A DNA stretch of 64,000 nucleotides, from positions 62,001-126,000 of the forward strand of contig JAIWWG010000080.1 of the NCBI GenBank assembly GCA_025435555.1, written 5' to 3'. The notes beneath the pieces are model-generated. The model saw nothing but the letters and a program-made list of their open reading frames with translations, made no database searches and was not told the origin of the DNA. Made by a program: the position numbers and the translations under genes. Origin of the DNA: Chytriomyces cf. hyalinus JEL632. Lineage: Eukaryota; Chytridiomycota; Chytridiomycetes; Chytridiales; Chytriomycetaceae. The first letter of the stretch is position 1, and the number at the start of each line of letters is the position of its first letter. This document shows, one piece after another, positions 1 to 14,400 of this stretch.

Positions 1-2260
1 GCTTGAGCGCAGTTACCTGCTCAAGATTAACGGTGTGGTTGCAGAGAGGCCTCAGCACATGCTCATGAGAGTATCGGTTGGAATTCACGGAGATGACATT
101 GATGCCGTTATTGAAACTTGTAAGTGTTTTCTGGCGAGAGAACATTTTTTTGCTTGGAGCTAACGGAATGTCAGATAACCTGCTCTCTGAGCGATTTTTC
201 ACACATGCTTCACCGACTCTTTTCAATGCTGGAACTCCACACCCTCAGCTTTCATCGTGCTTCTTGCTTACAATGAAAGATGACTCTATTGAAGGAATCT
301 ACGAAACCCTGAAGAGCTGTGCCATGATTTCAAAGAGTGCAGGTTTGTTGTTGTTGAAATGTTCTTCTTTTTCTCAAATGCATACGCTAATGATTCGCAA
401 CAGGTGGTATCGGTATCAACATCCACAAAATCCGCGCGTCCGGTTCTTACATCGCTGGAACAAACGGCCACTCTAACGGCATTATTCCCATGCTGCGTGT
501 TTTCAACAACACTGCCCGTTACGTCGACCAAGGAGGAAACAAGCGGCCCGGAGCGTTTGCCATTTACTTGGAGCCATGGCACGCTGATATTTTCGAGGTA
601 ACTTCTATCAAATAACAAGCGCGTCTTCTTCGACGCATCCTGATGGTTTCTTTATCAGTTCCTCGACTTGAAAAAAAACACTGGAAAAGAAGAGAACCGT
701 GCCCGTGACCTTTTCTATGCCTTGTGGATTTGTGACTTGTTCATGAAGCGAGTTGAAGCCAACGGCGACTGGTCTCTCTTCTGCCCAAGCGAAGCCCCAG
801 GTCTTGAAGACTGCTGGGGTGAAAAGTTTGAAACTTTGTACGAGTCCTACGAACGCAAAGGCTTGGCCCGTAAAGTTGTCAAAGCTCAAAAATTGTGGTA
901 CGCCATCATTGAATCTCAAACTGAGACGGGTACCCCATACATGCTGTACAAGGATGCATGCAACAGCAAGAGTAATCAACAGAACTTGGGAACAATCAAG
1001 TGCAGTAACTTGTGCACGGAAATTGTCGAGTACACTTCGCCAGATGAAATTGCCGTTTGCAACTTGGCCTCCATCTCCCTTCCTGCATTCGTCATCAACA
1101 AGACGACGTATGACTTCCAGAAGCTCCGTCAAGTAAGCTGATTTCTTTTGTCTTGCTGTTTTGGACGCCTGTGTCTGATGAATCACTCCTTTTTGTCTTT
1201 AGGTCACAAAAGTCATGACCACGAACTTGAACAAGATTATCGACATCAACTTCTACCCTGTGATTGAAGCCGAGAACTCAAACAAGCGCCATCGCCCAAT
1301 CGGACTTGGAGTCCAAGGTCTCGCTGACGCGTTTATCAAGATGCGGCTTCCATTTGACTCGGAAGGAGCAAAGGACCTCAACAAGAAAATCTTTGAGCAC
1401 ATGTACTTTGCCGCCCTGGATGCATCGTGTGAAATTGCCGAGCGTGATGGAAGCTACTCTACCTATGCCGGAAGCCCCGTTTCTAAGGGAATTCTGCAAC
1501 CAGACATGTGGAACATGGATCTGTCAGACAGCGACCTGGACTGGGCTTCTCTCCGTGCACGCATTGCCAAGTTTGGTGTGCGCAACAGTTTGCTGATGGC
1601 GCCCATGCCCACCGCAAGCACGAGCCAAATTTTGGGCAACAATGAGTGCTTTGAGCCATACACTAGCAACATTTACACGCGCCGAGTACTTGCCGGCGAG
1701 TTTCAAATTGTGAACCCACATTTGTTGAAGGACTTGACGGAACTGGGACTGTGGAATGATGTCATGAAGAACCGCATTATCGCCGAGAATGGAAGTGTTC
1801 AGAGAATCAGTTCAATCCCAGTGGACATCAAGGCGATTTACAAGACTGTCTGGGAAATCAGTCAAAAAGTGATTATTGATATGGCCGCGGACCGTGGTGC
1901 TTTCATTGGTATGTGGTGGATTTCCACAAATGTCGTGGACCCGTTCTAATTCTGACATATTTTTCAGATCAATCCCAGTCGTTGAACATTCACTTGGCCG
2001 ACCCCAACTACGGCAAGCTTACGAGCATGCACTTTTACGGATGGCGAAAAGGTCTCAAGACGGGAATGTACTACCTGCGTACTCGCCCTGCTGTCGATGC
2101 CATCAAGTTTACTGTCGATGCTGAAGCCGTGAAGCGTGAGCGCGCTGTTGAAGATGCTGAGAGTGGCGAGAATGCAGAGGAGGGATCAGGAAGCACAAAT
2201 ATGGCAGCGATTTCTTGTTCGATTGACAATCGGGATGCATGCGAAATGTGTTCTGGTTGA
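1..2260 (+). CDS. RNR1: Ribonucleoside-diphosphate reductase large subunit (5' end outside window)
   Basis: This is the large (R1) subunit of class I ribonucleotide reductase, which makes dNDPs from NDPs in the cytosol. Six exons are readable: <1-119, 175-342, 404-597, 659-1132, 1203-1908 and 1968-2260, joined by GT-AG introns of 55-70 bp. Joining them gives an uninterrupted frame. Family landmarks in order are [20 protein letters not shown] (redox cysteine), [29 protein letters not shown], the active-site NLCTEI (Asn, thiyl-radical Cys, Glu), [21 protein letters not shown] and a C-terminal CEMC thiol pair used for re-reduction. The N-terminal ATP-cone and the start codon lie left of the window. 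Identity is very secure from these motifs. Confidence 0.97.
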
Positions 2261-2350
2261 TGATTCTAACGATAAGCTTCTTTCTTTGTTGTTGTTGTTT
2301 GTCTCTGTCACCCAGTGTTTTGCTCGCGCTGGGGTCTGTAATTTAAAGAT

Positions 2351-2356
2351 AATAAA
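2351..2356 (+). terminator. Probable poly(A) signal of RNR1
   Basis: A canonical AATAAA lies about 90 bp after the RNR1 stop codon and about 60 bp before the next start codon, in an A/T-rich stretch. No other candidate lies closer. Assigned by position and motif only. Confidence 0.5.
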
Positions 2357-2418
2357 CGTTTTTGTTTTTAACAAATTGTCATTTAAAATTGGCTTGTGTG
2401 CAATCAAAACAAGATAAA

Positions 2419-5400
2419 ATGCGACATATTCTGGACGCGTCGCAAACACTTGCCTGCGATTTTGTAAGTGACATAGAATTGCTCGACAATGTGCGAGAGA
2501 ATAACACTGCTCTGTCCAAAGGGGTACTTTGAGTTTACTGAGTATGAGCGGCACTGGGACACGCTGATATCGCACATCCACAACCGCGAACCGGTTATTC
2601 GATATGCCGCTTTAAAGGGGACTCTGATGGCAGTTCGATCCATCACGCGTACTCTTGCCAATATCGAAACGCTGGTCCGTCTGGTCATGGCCTTGACAAA
2701 CTCCATCAATTCCGAAGATGTAAAGATGCATTGATTGACTACCCACGCATCGAAACCCTCACTAACCGCAAAACCAAACACAGCGCATGGTCAACAGATG
2801 CACGGCATCAACAGCACTATCCGAACTATGCAATTTAATGCGCGAAACCACCTTTCCATCTCCAATTCGAAGACATGCGTTGAATTCAATGCGAAAACTG
2901 TTTTTCTCCGTGTTTCCATTATCTCTGAATTTAACGGCAATAGCGACGCGTGCACAGTCAGCAGCGTTTGTGCGAAAAGAGTTGGTTCAATCACCGGAAA
3001 AAATCTCAACACCAACAGCTGACACGGATGCTTCAACACCACGAACTGATGCAGCGCTGTCACAATCTGAAAAACGCGCGGCGTTCAGATCTCGTTCGAA
3101 TTCTTTCGCAAAGCCTGTTGAGCCTGGATCTTTGTTTGATGAGACCGAGTATGCCACGCCTGAAGTCATGCACCAGCGTGTTGTTTATTTGCACGCAATG
3201 GCAAAGTTTTGTTCATTTATTCCACTCTCGAAATGCGATAAAGATGAAGCACAGCAATTGCAATCGTTGAACGCGTACTTGGACGTGCTCTTGGCGCTGC
3301 TGCTGAGAAAGGAAGCACACTTACCACTCAAGATTGCAGCCGTGCATGTCATTGCGTATTCGATCCCAGTCACAAATGCAAACAGAATCCGCGTCAACAA
3401 CAACTTTAACACACTTGTCTGCAGCTTGTCAGCTTCAGGCTCTGGACTCAGATCCGCTAAATCGAGCACAATCTTGTTTGATAAGTCTGTCGAGGCATTG
3501 TCGTCGCAGGAGCAGATTGAAGTGAGTCCATTGAAGGAACTGCTCATGATCAAGATTTCAAAGTTCTGGAATGTGTGGTACCCCAAGGTAAATCATTCTT
3601 TACTGTATTCGAACACATGTCAAACAAGCCCCTTCCAAAAGGCAAGCGATGCGGTGTTAGATCGCTTAAAAGGCCAAGAAATCGCAAGCGGGCAACTTTC
3701 TGAGGGTTTCGCAGCTCGGCGGTTGCACTGGCTCTCTGCGAACTCAGATACTGTTCAACCCAAAGCGAATGCCAAAACACGTGCAGCGGTGATGCGCGCT
3801 CCTGTATTTTTCAAAGAACCTTGGAGCGTCCATGCGAAACAGTTGGAATGGATGCAAGGACTTGACACAGAGACATCAAGCGATAAACCTCAACCGGCAG
3901 TAATCGATGAAACCTCCGCAGACACGGTTGTTCGAATTGAGGACGCGCTTGAATTTGAAGACTGCTCGCAGCTTTCCTTCAACTTGAATCCGTCGTTTAT
4001 TATTTTCAACCGCTTTCCGTTTCAGAAGGAATTTTACATCCAAAACAAATCTGCGACAAGCGATTTGGCATTTTATTTGCAGGTAAAAGATTAGGTCCTG
4101 CGTCTACTCTCGCGGATGATGTGATCCAAATTTCTTATCATCTCAGGCCTCCCCGTCCGAGTTTTTCAGCGCCGTTCCTGCGTACGGAAAGATTGCAAAA
4201 GGAGAATCCGTTCTCATCAGAGTCTCATTCACACCTCAGCCGTTCAAACCACGCAAAAATCCCGAAATCCAAGGCCACATTCGAATGAGAAGCAACCAAG
4301 GCCTTTGTTTCGAAAGGTTTGTTATTTCATTGCGCCAATCCCAACACACACTTGTTGATACAATGGATCTGCAATACAGAATCGCGCTCAAGGCGTACAA
4401 CATTCCTGCCCTCAAATTATTTCCAGAGTCCGTCGATTTCGGGTTCTGTCCAAAGGGAGACACGCGGACTGCTCTTGTACTTCTCCACAACTGTCTTCCC
4501 ATCGAATGCCCGTGCGTTGTTTTAGTAACGCAATTTGATCCAGAGCATGAAGGACCCTTTGCGGTGCCATTCGTATCCTCGCAGCTGGTTCTCCAACCAA
4601 AAGAAAAACGAAGCATCAACATCAGTTTCTCGCCCACTCTCGAAGGAACATTTCAAGAAAAATTGGTTGTGATTGCTCTTGGAGGAGACACGTACAACAT
4701 CAAACTTCACGGCAACGGCGGACAGTCCATCAAAATCCTGGAATCCAAAATCGATTGCGGACCCACAGACATTTACTACAACTCTGTCTCGCGCCGTCTG
4801 TTTGTTCAAAACATGGATTCCACCAATCACATTCCAGTCCGATTTCAACCGAGTTCGGATGAAATCACAGTCAATTATTCAAAGGACTTGGTTCTGAGAC
4901 CCGGCGAAACGCGTCCGATTCCTGTATCGTTCCTGTCAAAGTTTACCGGAATTCGGCAAGAATCCGTGCGCATTTCAGCCCCAAATGCGCTCATTCAACC
5001 GATCCAAGTGGTGGCCGTATCTGGCCCGGTTGTGAGCATACCGTTGATGGAGAATATCATGTTTCCTACAGCTTTGACGGGGCAACCTTCGACCGCAGTC
5101 TTTCCAATCCGTAATCTTACCGGGACTTCAACGACTATTCAACTATCGCTGTCTGTCAACTCGCCATTCACTGTAAAATTGCTTGAATCCGAATCCTCTG
5201 CTCTTCTCAAAAACGCAGTCGACTGCCGCAGCTTTGAAACAACGGAAGCATCCGGATACCTCGTTACAATCTCTCCATACATTAACGCGGTGCTGGAAAT
5301 CAGTTTCATGTCTTCTACTTGGGGAACGTTCAGGGTCCCTTTATTAGCAAGCGTTGTGAAACCTAAAAAAATGCCAATCGGAAACTTCTTCTTGAACGCT

Positions 5401-8400
5401 GTGGCAGTCAACGACGTGTACATGACTCGTGAAAGACCACTCCCTGCCATCCGCAAATTCCTCGGAAACCCATCGCAAGAAACTCCCAGCGGTCTTCTCG
5501 TAAAAAAATCACCAAACGGGAAACCTCAAATTGCCATCAAAACATCCACAGTGTTTGAGATGGATCCTCAAACGCAAATGTGTTTTGGGGCCGGGATGCG
5601 GTCCAAGATGGATGATGTGTGGGAATATGTCACACTCACGAATTTGTCAGGGGCTGTACAAAAGTTTTCAATCATTCTGTCGCACCCGTTTTTTACGTGT
5701 ATTCCTTTGGAAGGAGAGATTGACGCGTTCACGAGTTTGGATATTCCGCTGAGGCTGGACAGGAAATCGTTTGAAACGGAGTACACGCCCGAGAACTACG
5801 ACAAAATCGCGGTTGGGCAGGTCACTGTCTTTGACGAACTCAACGGAATGGTCTCAACGACAGTACTTGGAACGATGGGAGACCTGCTCTCGGTTGAAGT
5901 CAGGAAAGGGATCGACCATATCCAATTTACTCCAGTACGGGTGATGGAAAAGTCAACGAGGAAAATTCTCATAAGAAACAAATCGAATTTGGATATTATT
6001 TGGGAAGGAAGAATCGTTGCTGTGAATCAGACAAAGTCTGAGGATTTGGAACGCGCTCAGACTGCCATGCCAGCGTCTTTGAGTGAGTGGTGCCCGTTTG
6101 GATTGACAACGTCCAGGTTTGTGTGTCCTTTACTTTTTAAGGACTCCGAGATACTGAAACCTTGACACAGGATAAGTATCAAACCATTTGACTACGCCGC
6201 AGTTGACGTCCACTTCCAATCCACAAGCAGCGGAAAATACCACGGGAGACTTCTCATGACGTACGTCGATCCTGTCTACCACATCATTAACCAAGAGCAC
6301 CACCGAACCCGCGCAAAGCGAGACCTGGTCACTGTCGACTTGGTCTGCGAAGTAGGAACAGGAGATTTAGAGATCCACCCCACAGTCATCAACTTTGGCG
6401 ACATTCCCTTCGCTGAGCCAGCAAGTAGACCCGTTTCACTATCCAACCGGCAAATGATTGAATCACGCGTTCAATTGATGACCACATTTCCGTTTGCTAT
6501 TACGTCCCAATTGCAAGTGATACCAAAAGAAGCAACGCTCGGAATGGATGTTCTCTTTCAGTCCGCGAAATCTAAATTCTACAGCTCATTTCTGTGGGCG
6601 ACTTGTGAAAGCGTCACGCAGGCAATCCCAATCTTTGCATTAGCGGGCATTTCCCAGTTGAAGACAAACCTCGCAGAACCGATTCCAGGCACCGAAGATA
6701 TTCCGGAATCCCAACTAGACGACCGACATTTTATCGAGTTTGGATTCGTAGGTCAATCTTCTTCAAAAACAAAGCCGTTGCTTCTCAAGAATTTGGGCAC
6801 GTTTGAAGTCATGATCAAAAATATTGTCGTCAAGGACAGCGGGCATTTGATTTGGAGGTTTCTGGATGAAGTTGAAACGCCGCTAAGCGCCTTGGCGGAT
6901 CCATTTAAAGATTCAACTGAATATTTGGCGGCTGCTGAAATCGATTGGGACGACTACGACCACAAAATCCACGAGGAAAAGCCTGGAGGAGCGTTGAAGG
7001 GTACTCAAGGGCAATCTCAGCAAACTGATGCGACGAAACCAGGCGGAGTTATAAAGAAAAAAAAAGGCGCAAAGGCCGCTTCCACCATTGCCGGTGTCAA
7101 CCAGGCCTCGAATATTCACAAACAGTTTCCACTAAAGCTGGCGCCATTGCAAACAGTAGCTATTGCCATCAGTTTTGGTGGAGTTGACAAGGTTTGTTGT
7201 TGTGCAAAGAGGTTGCCTCGCTGACGTCTTGTTTATCAGGGCATATTCAGAGACATGATCCGTATTGACACTGAGCGTGCATTTGGTGAACCCGAGACGT
7301 TCAAGTTGTGGTCTCGTGGAAACATTCAACCGCCACTCACGGTTTTTGACAAGAAAGTGGAGTTTGGGAACAGAGCTGTTCACAGCAAACACGTGAGTGC
7401 AAAGCAGGGAACTACGGTGATTGCTAACCAGCTTCGATAGTGCACCGAAATCAAGTTCAAAAACGAAGGGTCGTGTCCCATGAACTGGCAGCTGAAGCTA
7501 AAGAGTCTGAACTACTCACCCATACTAAAGTACGACCCAGACCCACTGCCTAAAAACTTGAACGCCATTACCTGTCCCATCAAATGCTTTCCTGAAACTG
7601 GAGTCCTTAACCCTGGAAACACGCAAAGGGTTGAATTGGTCTTTTGCCCCAACTTGCCTCAGTACGAAGTGTTTGGCGTGCTGTCGCTGTTGTCTGAGGA
7701 CTTTAACGAGAAGGACATTCCGATTCATGGGACGGGCGCGAGTAGTGACTTGAGGCTCGAGCATTCAAACGTCAACTTTGGCGTCATTCGTGTTGGAACA
7801 ACGTGAGTGAATCTCATTTCTTGCAGTAGCGTCACCCACACTGAACAAAAACTCGTCACCCAGGAAAACATTCAAAATCAAAATGCAAAACAAGGGCATC
7901 CTCCACACAAAATATTTTGTCGAATGCGGTAGCAACTCTTTTTCGGCGGACCCTGAAGAAGGAGTTCTCGAAGGAAACGGCGGCCTCGACCTCACAGTCA
8001 CCTTCAAACCTAAATGCGCCGGATCAACCAATTCCTTCATCCGTGTATCTTCCCACAGCGAAGAAATATACCGCTTAAAGCCAATCACAATCAGTATATT
8101 CGGAGAAGCATCGTACCCAGACATTCTTGTCCTCACAAAAGTCGTTGACTTTGGTGTTGCGTTGTTTGGCGCTGAAAACTCGCGACCCATCAATATTGAA
8201 AACCGAGGATCCGCGGACGCCGACATCATTTTCACTTGCTCACATCCGTGCATCCAACTCGAGGGTGGTCATTCGGGCAGCGTTCTTCTCCCAGCAAACA
8301 CCAAAAAGGACATCAAGATTGTCTACAGCCCGCAACTGATTGAAAATCTGGACGTTAAAGTCATTTTAAGATCATCCGACTCTCGCGGGGATCAATTCGT

Positions 8401-11400
8401 GATTCAATTGCGCGGAAGTGTTGGAGTCCCCAAAATCACGTTCCAGCCAGCCGCCTTCACAAAAGAGATCAATTTCGGCGTGTGTGCAGTAAAAGGCTGC
8501 CAAAAGAAAACCTTCACCATGAAGAACGAGGGAAATATCAACTTGTCCATCGAAATGAAGATTGAAGCCATTTCGGTCGCGTTCGATGAAGGCGGCGTGC
8601 ATCGTCTTATAGCCATGAAAACTCCGGCATTCCGGGTGGAGCCGCAAAACACGGTCTTGCCCATCGGAGAAGAGATGCAAGTGACCGTATTCTTTACACC
8701 TGAAAAGCTCGCCACGTATGAGTATAAAATGACGTTCAAGTACGACTTTAGATCCATTTCTACAATGTTGCGCGGGTTGGGTGGCAGGGCCGTGTTCAAC
8801 ATTGTATCTCCGCTCAGAAAGCTGGACTTTGGAATCTGCAGATTAAACAGGGCGTTTCGAAAACTTATTACCGTCTCGAATACTGGAAATCTAGGTGTAA
8901 AGTATCATATCCGGCCTGAAGGAGCGAGTCGAGATTGGATCGATGATGACGAAGAGGACGCTTCGAAACCATCAACTCCTGACGCAGCAGTGCTGGACTC
9001 ATCCCACTGGGTGCATTATTTGGAACGCGTTGGACTCAGAATTTTGAATCCTGATGGGTACTGCAAGGCCCAAGACAAGGCAGATATTATCCTTGAATAC
9101 TTCCCGCAAAGCGAAAGTTGCGTCAGTATGAGGTTCCGTCTCTTCTTTGGAAATGAGCACGAAGATTTGGATATCATCGCTTGCGCCGGTCAGCCGAAAC
9201 TTGCGCTTGTAGACAACGACAACCAGACTCTCGTGTCGGAGCAACAGAGCCAGCCAGCATCGATGGATCTGGGAGTGCATCCCATCAACTCAGAGTTTAT
9301 CAGCTCCTTGAGACTCAACAACGACGGACCCTTTGCCATTGACTTTTTGATTCAGCCAATTGGAATTCAGGAGTTTGACGTTTTTCCATTGCGCGGATTT
9401 GTTGAGCCATCTTCTTCCACTCTTCTCAAGATTTTCTTCAACCCGACGGCAGAAACCAAGTTTCAAATGGGTTTAAAAGTGCTCTGGGAGGGCGATCCTT
9501 TACGCGTCAATGTGACTGGGTCTGGAGGTGATGACTTGATGACTTTCTCATGCCAGTCCTCACACACACATATCTCATTTTTTTCAGGCATTGGGAAGCT
9601 GGAAGTAGCATACGTGGATGAGAAGGATTCCTCAGCAAGATGCCTCGATTTCAACATGGTCCCCTTTAACTCAACCTCAGAAAAGCGTTTCTATTTATAC
9701 AACATTGGGCTCGTCCCAATGGATATCACATCTGAATCAGACCACATCGATTTTACCATTGCGCAAGTCGGAGAACCATTTGCTTACCAAAAAGGAGCAG
9801 TTCGATCAGCGCAAAAGAAAAACGTATGGACCTGGAATTCAAGCATGAGACTGCATTTGCTTCCCGGGATGGGAATCGAAGTTGCGGCCAAGTTCTTTTC
9901 GAAATCACCTACGACGGTATTTGGACATATTTTTGTCGTCTCTGATAGCTGCGAGATTGGGATCCCTATGCGAGGGAAAGGTGGAACTTTCTCTTTATCG
10001 CATAAAGGAGATCTCTCCTTTGGAGATATCGCCAGGTTTAGTTGCTTACTGTGTTTGTGTGATCGATGAATCTCTAACTTGTGCGATCTTCCAATTCAAC
10101 AGCAATTATTCGTATTCAAGAAAACTGTCAATTTCGAATACTGGCTCAATACCCGCCATTCTTTCCATGGAATGGCTTATTGTCGGGCAGCATGCTGGCG
10201 AAAACTCTCTTTCATACGTCAAACTGACTGAGACGTACAGCAACGTCGATCCCAGATCCGGCTGGGCCAAAGCCACATTCATACGCGAAAACAACATCAC
10301 AGATCCCAATTACAAAATGACTGGTCGAGATTACTGGAAAGTAATTTCCAAACTCATCAAAAGACCTGAAGTTTCGGAACTTGAAGAATCGCATTCACGT
10401 GGGAATCTGAGATCGGATCTTGCCAACATTAATTCCAGCGAATCGATCGGCGATGGGTTTGAAGGAAGTAGTTGGAATCTGACTGGTATGAAGCGGCCGA
10501 AATTGAGTCTGGACAGCCGGGGAAGAGGTCGTCACGGCACATCTGACAGCACCACTGGTATCCGATCATCCCGACTGGGAATCGGAAAAAAGAACGCCGG
10601 AAACCATTTCTCCACAATGTTCAAGCGCCGCCAAATGTTTTTCCACCTCATCACGTCCTCGCCCGTGTCAAGCCAGTCAACAGCATTGACAAACGCGTTC
10701 GTGCGTGTGGAACCGGGCCAATGCATTCTTCCGAGTTACGGCGAGGTCAATTTGACAATCGAAATCAACTTGTCAACTGAAGACACGTTCCTCGCAACCC
10801 TTTTAATTAAATCCGATGTTGCCAACTCGGACGCGCATGAAATCCCGTTGACTGCGACACCGAAAGCTGTCATGATTCTCTGCGACGATACGAGAATTCT
10901 CAACTTTTACAGACAGCCGTTGGGAGAGGCGGAAATGCTCACGCGCGCATTTACAAATATTGGTCATAAGGATATCAACTTTAAAATCCACAACAGCAAC
11001 CCAGCTTTATCGGTGCTGCCGGGTCGAGGATCCATCAAAGTGGGGCAGACCGTTACGGTGCAATTTATATTCCGGCCAACCGATGAGTCCATTCAAACCG
11101 CCGATATCATTTTCGAGCCTGATTGCTCTCAGCATATTCGACTGAAGATGAGCGGCGGTGGTGGTTTCGCAAAGGCATCCCTTGCGAAATATAGGAGATT
11201 TGATTTTGGGCACTGCATGATTGGTACGTTGTTTGGGTATGAATTTGCTTGTCGCTAACACTCCGCAATTTCGAATTAACCAGGGAAGGATACCGTGTCT
11301 CTGCTGCCTATCACGAACGAAGGCAATGCAATTCTTCATCTGACACGGTTCGAACTGTATGAAACGGACACGTTCTTCAAAGGTAGTGCATTTTGAATTC

Positions 11401-14400
11401 CGTTGGAGCAGTTCTCGAACTGAATTTTTTGATTTAGGCGAAGACTGGCCTGCGGGTAGAGTGTCTCTCTTCCCAGGCCAATCCTTCAACTTGGCCCTCG
11501 TCTTTAATCCGCATGAAGAAAACCCCGGTCCCGGACGCCTCATAATTGGAACCGCGTCAGAATCCTGGGAGATTGAATTAATCGGATACGGCCGCGAGGC
11601 TGTCCTGATTGTCTCCAAAGTCAGTCTCGAGTTTTCCGATTGCCTGATTGGAAACTCGTACGAACGCAAACTCGGCCTCAAGAATGTTGGGGACGTCAAC
11701 TACCCCGTTACGTTCAACTTGGAGCACGAGTTTCCAGACTTAGAGTTTATTCCGCCGTCGCTGGTCATTAACCCCTTCTCTGAAAACTACGTGATTGTCT
11801 CATACACTCCCACGACTCCAACAAAGTCGACCATGGTCATGACTGTGTCTTCACCGTACTCAAGCCACAAAATCCCAGTTTCGCTGCATTCAGGAACAGC
11901 AACGCTCGAGTTTTCATCCGACGAACTGGACTTTGGAATGTTTGAACGCGTGACACGGCCTTCAGTCAAATTGGGCGTCAAAAACACTGGCACCGTGAAG
12001 ACATCGTTCGTGGTTCGAGATTCCGCAAAACCATCCATGTTCCAAATGACTGGCTCAAAGGGACTCCTTCTGCCCGGGAAATCTGCAGAAGTCACCATCA
12101 CACACGTGAAACACGCTGTTTGCCAGTTTGTTGAAAAGCTGGTGATTCGGAGCGACTTGATCGACAACTTTTATTATGTGCAAGTGAAGGGGCAATGCGA
12201 AGAGTCGTTGTTGAAGCCCGATGAGTTTTCGTTGCTCAATTTAGGAATCTGTCCTGTTTTGGATGTGACAACCAAGTCCCTGCGATTTAAAAACTATGGT
12301 CGCTTCCCGCTCGATTTCAATATTAAATCCACGTATCCTTTGAAGGTGACTCCGCTGTCGGGGCATGTGCCTGGAGGTGAGTGGGCGGAGGCGTGGGTCA
12401 GCTGGAATCCGTCGGGAGGATATGAGTTGCGGACACAGCTGACTCTGGCAACCAATATTGGAAATTACAATGTCATTGTTCGAGGAAAAGCCGCGTTTCC
12501 AGAGCTACTCATCAGAAATGTGTATTTGGGTATTGCTGTTCAGTTTCTGGTTTTTCGAGTCTCGACACTAATTATTGTGCTTGATTTATAGATTTCGGAG
12601 TGTGTGGTGTGGGATATCCTTACATCGAGAAACTGGTCATGGTCAACAAGGGGAAAGTCCCCCTTCATTTCAACATTCCTCCGATGCGTGAAGTCAGCTA
12701 CTCTGTATCACAGCCGACTGGCTACCTGGATCTTAAAGAATCGGTCGAACTGGATGTCATCTTCAAACCGTCAGGAATTGGTCGCTTTGCTCACAGTTTC
12801 ATTGTTGAATGCAAAGGCGTCAGTTACAAGGAAGTTGTTGTGGTCGGAATTGGTGGCAACGTCAAGCTGGACATTTCACCACAGGCTGTCGATTTAGGTA
12901 TGTCTGTTGTCAGTTTTTTGGACTCCGTCTGAAATCTCCGAACACAAGGCCAAAGTCCATGCGACTTGAGAGTGTACCACGTGATCACACTGTCCAACAC
13001 TGGAGATGTGACGCTCCATATTGATTGGGGCTCGCAAGTGGACCCATCAGAAGGCACCAACTGTACCTTGCATTTGCCGGATCCAATCGTGATTTTGCCA
13101 GGACGAGCGGCGCGGTGCATTTTCAGCGCGACTGCGCACAAGATTGGACCCATTTCTGCAAAACTGATTGTCAGGAGTAAAGAAAAAACGTTTGTGGTTC
13201 CAGTGGCAGGTGTGACTTGTTTTTCGCAAATTTGTGGAAGCTTGTTCTGACTCTGAGTCACTTTCTTTTTTTTTTCAAGGCTTCGGCGTGCGCATCATTC
13301 TCACGGAAAAGTCGCGCCGCATTTTGGAGTCTGAGAACCTTCCAACGCTCCAACCACGCGGCCCCTTTGACCAAGAAATCACAATTGAAACAGTTGAATA
13401 CTGGTTTAAACTCAAGTCTCGAAAGCGGCTGTGGTCAGACCTTCAAATCGTGGACGCGCTTGCAGTGATTATGGCGCAAATAAGGATACATGTAGAGTCT
13501 TCGGTTGCAAAGATTGTCGAGATTTCGAATGAGGGAAGATTTCCACTTCCACCTGCGAAACGCTCTGCCTCCATTTCAGCAGCACCTGGTAGCAACACGC
13601 GCCGCGCAAGTATCATAAAAGCTGCGAGCGATGTATCCTCGCACCTTCCACCTAAAGCTCCAGTCGCGCGGCGTGGATCGGTATTCACTGCTGAGGAAAA
13701 GGTAAGGTCGAGACAAAGTTCCATCTCGAAAGCTGGAAACAGTAGGCGTGAATCTGTCGCACAGATTGCTGGCTTGAGTTCAGAGAACGTATGGGAAAAG
13801 ATGGCCGTGCAACCAAATCTAAAGCCGCGATCACGCGAAGGTTCCATCCAGCCACTAAACCAGTCGCCTTTGACTGCACTACCATTGCCGCAGATGCAAC
13901 CGACTCAAGAGATATCCACTCCACCGCGATTATCGGCTGAACAAGTGAACGGAGGGCAACCGACCGAAGTGCCACCAACAAAAGACCTACTTGCGCAAGA
14001 GCAACCAGCCGAAGCCCTACCCGTCCAAGAGATTCTCACCCGAGATTTGTCCATCCAAGAACCAAGTCTTTCTGGCGAGGATAACAGCTCCCTTGAAAAA
14101 TTGCCACCTTTGCCTTTATCGCAACCTGACGCTGAAAGTGTTCCAAAAGTGCAAGCTACGCCTGACGTCGATTTCCGAAACGCAGAGTCCATCCCAACTG
14201 AGCCAAAAGTGGAAGCAGACAGTCTCTCCCTCCAAGTCATCACTGATCAAGATATTCTCGAAGAGTCAGAAATCTTGAGTGATACAGACTCGCCACCATC
14301 CGTGTCCCCACCAGCTTCAACGCATGCCGTGACACCATCAATGCCAAGTCAGACTGTTCCTCCGGAACGCGGTCCCACTGCTCCCGGAACACGCTCCGTC

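Noticed and set aside
11007-11699. 230-residue minus-strand frame inside the giant ASH gene
   Set aside because: It overlaps three plus-strand exons and two introns with good splice sites and lacks any family signature.
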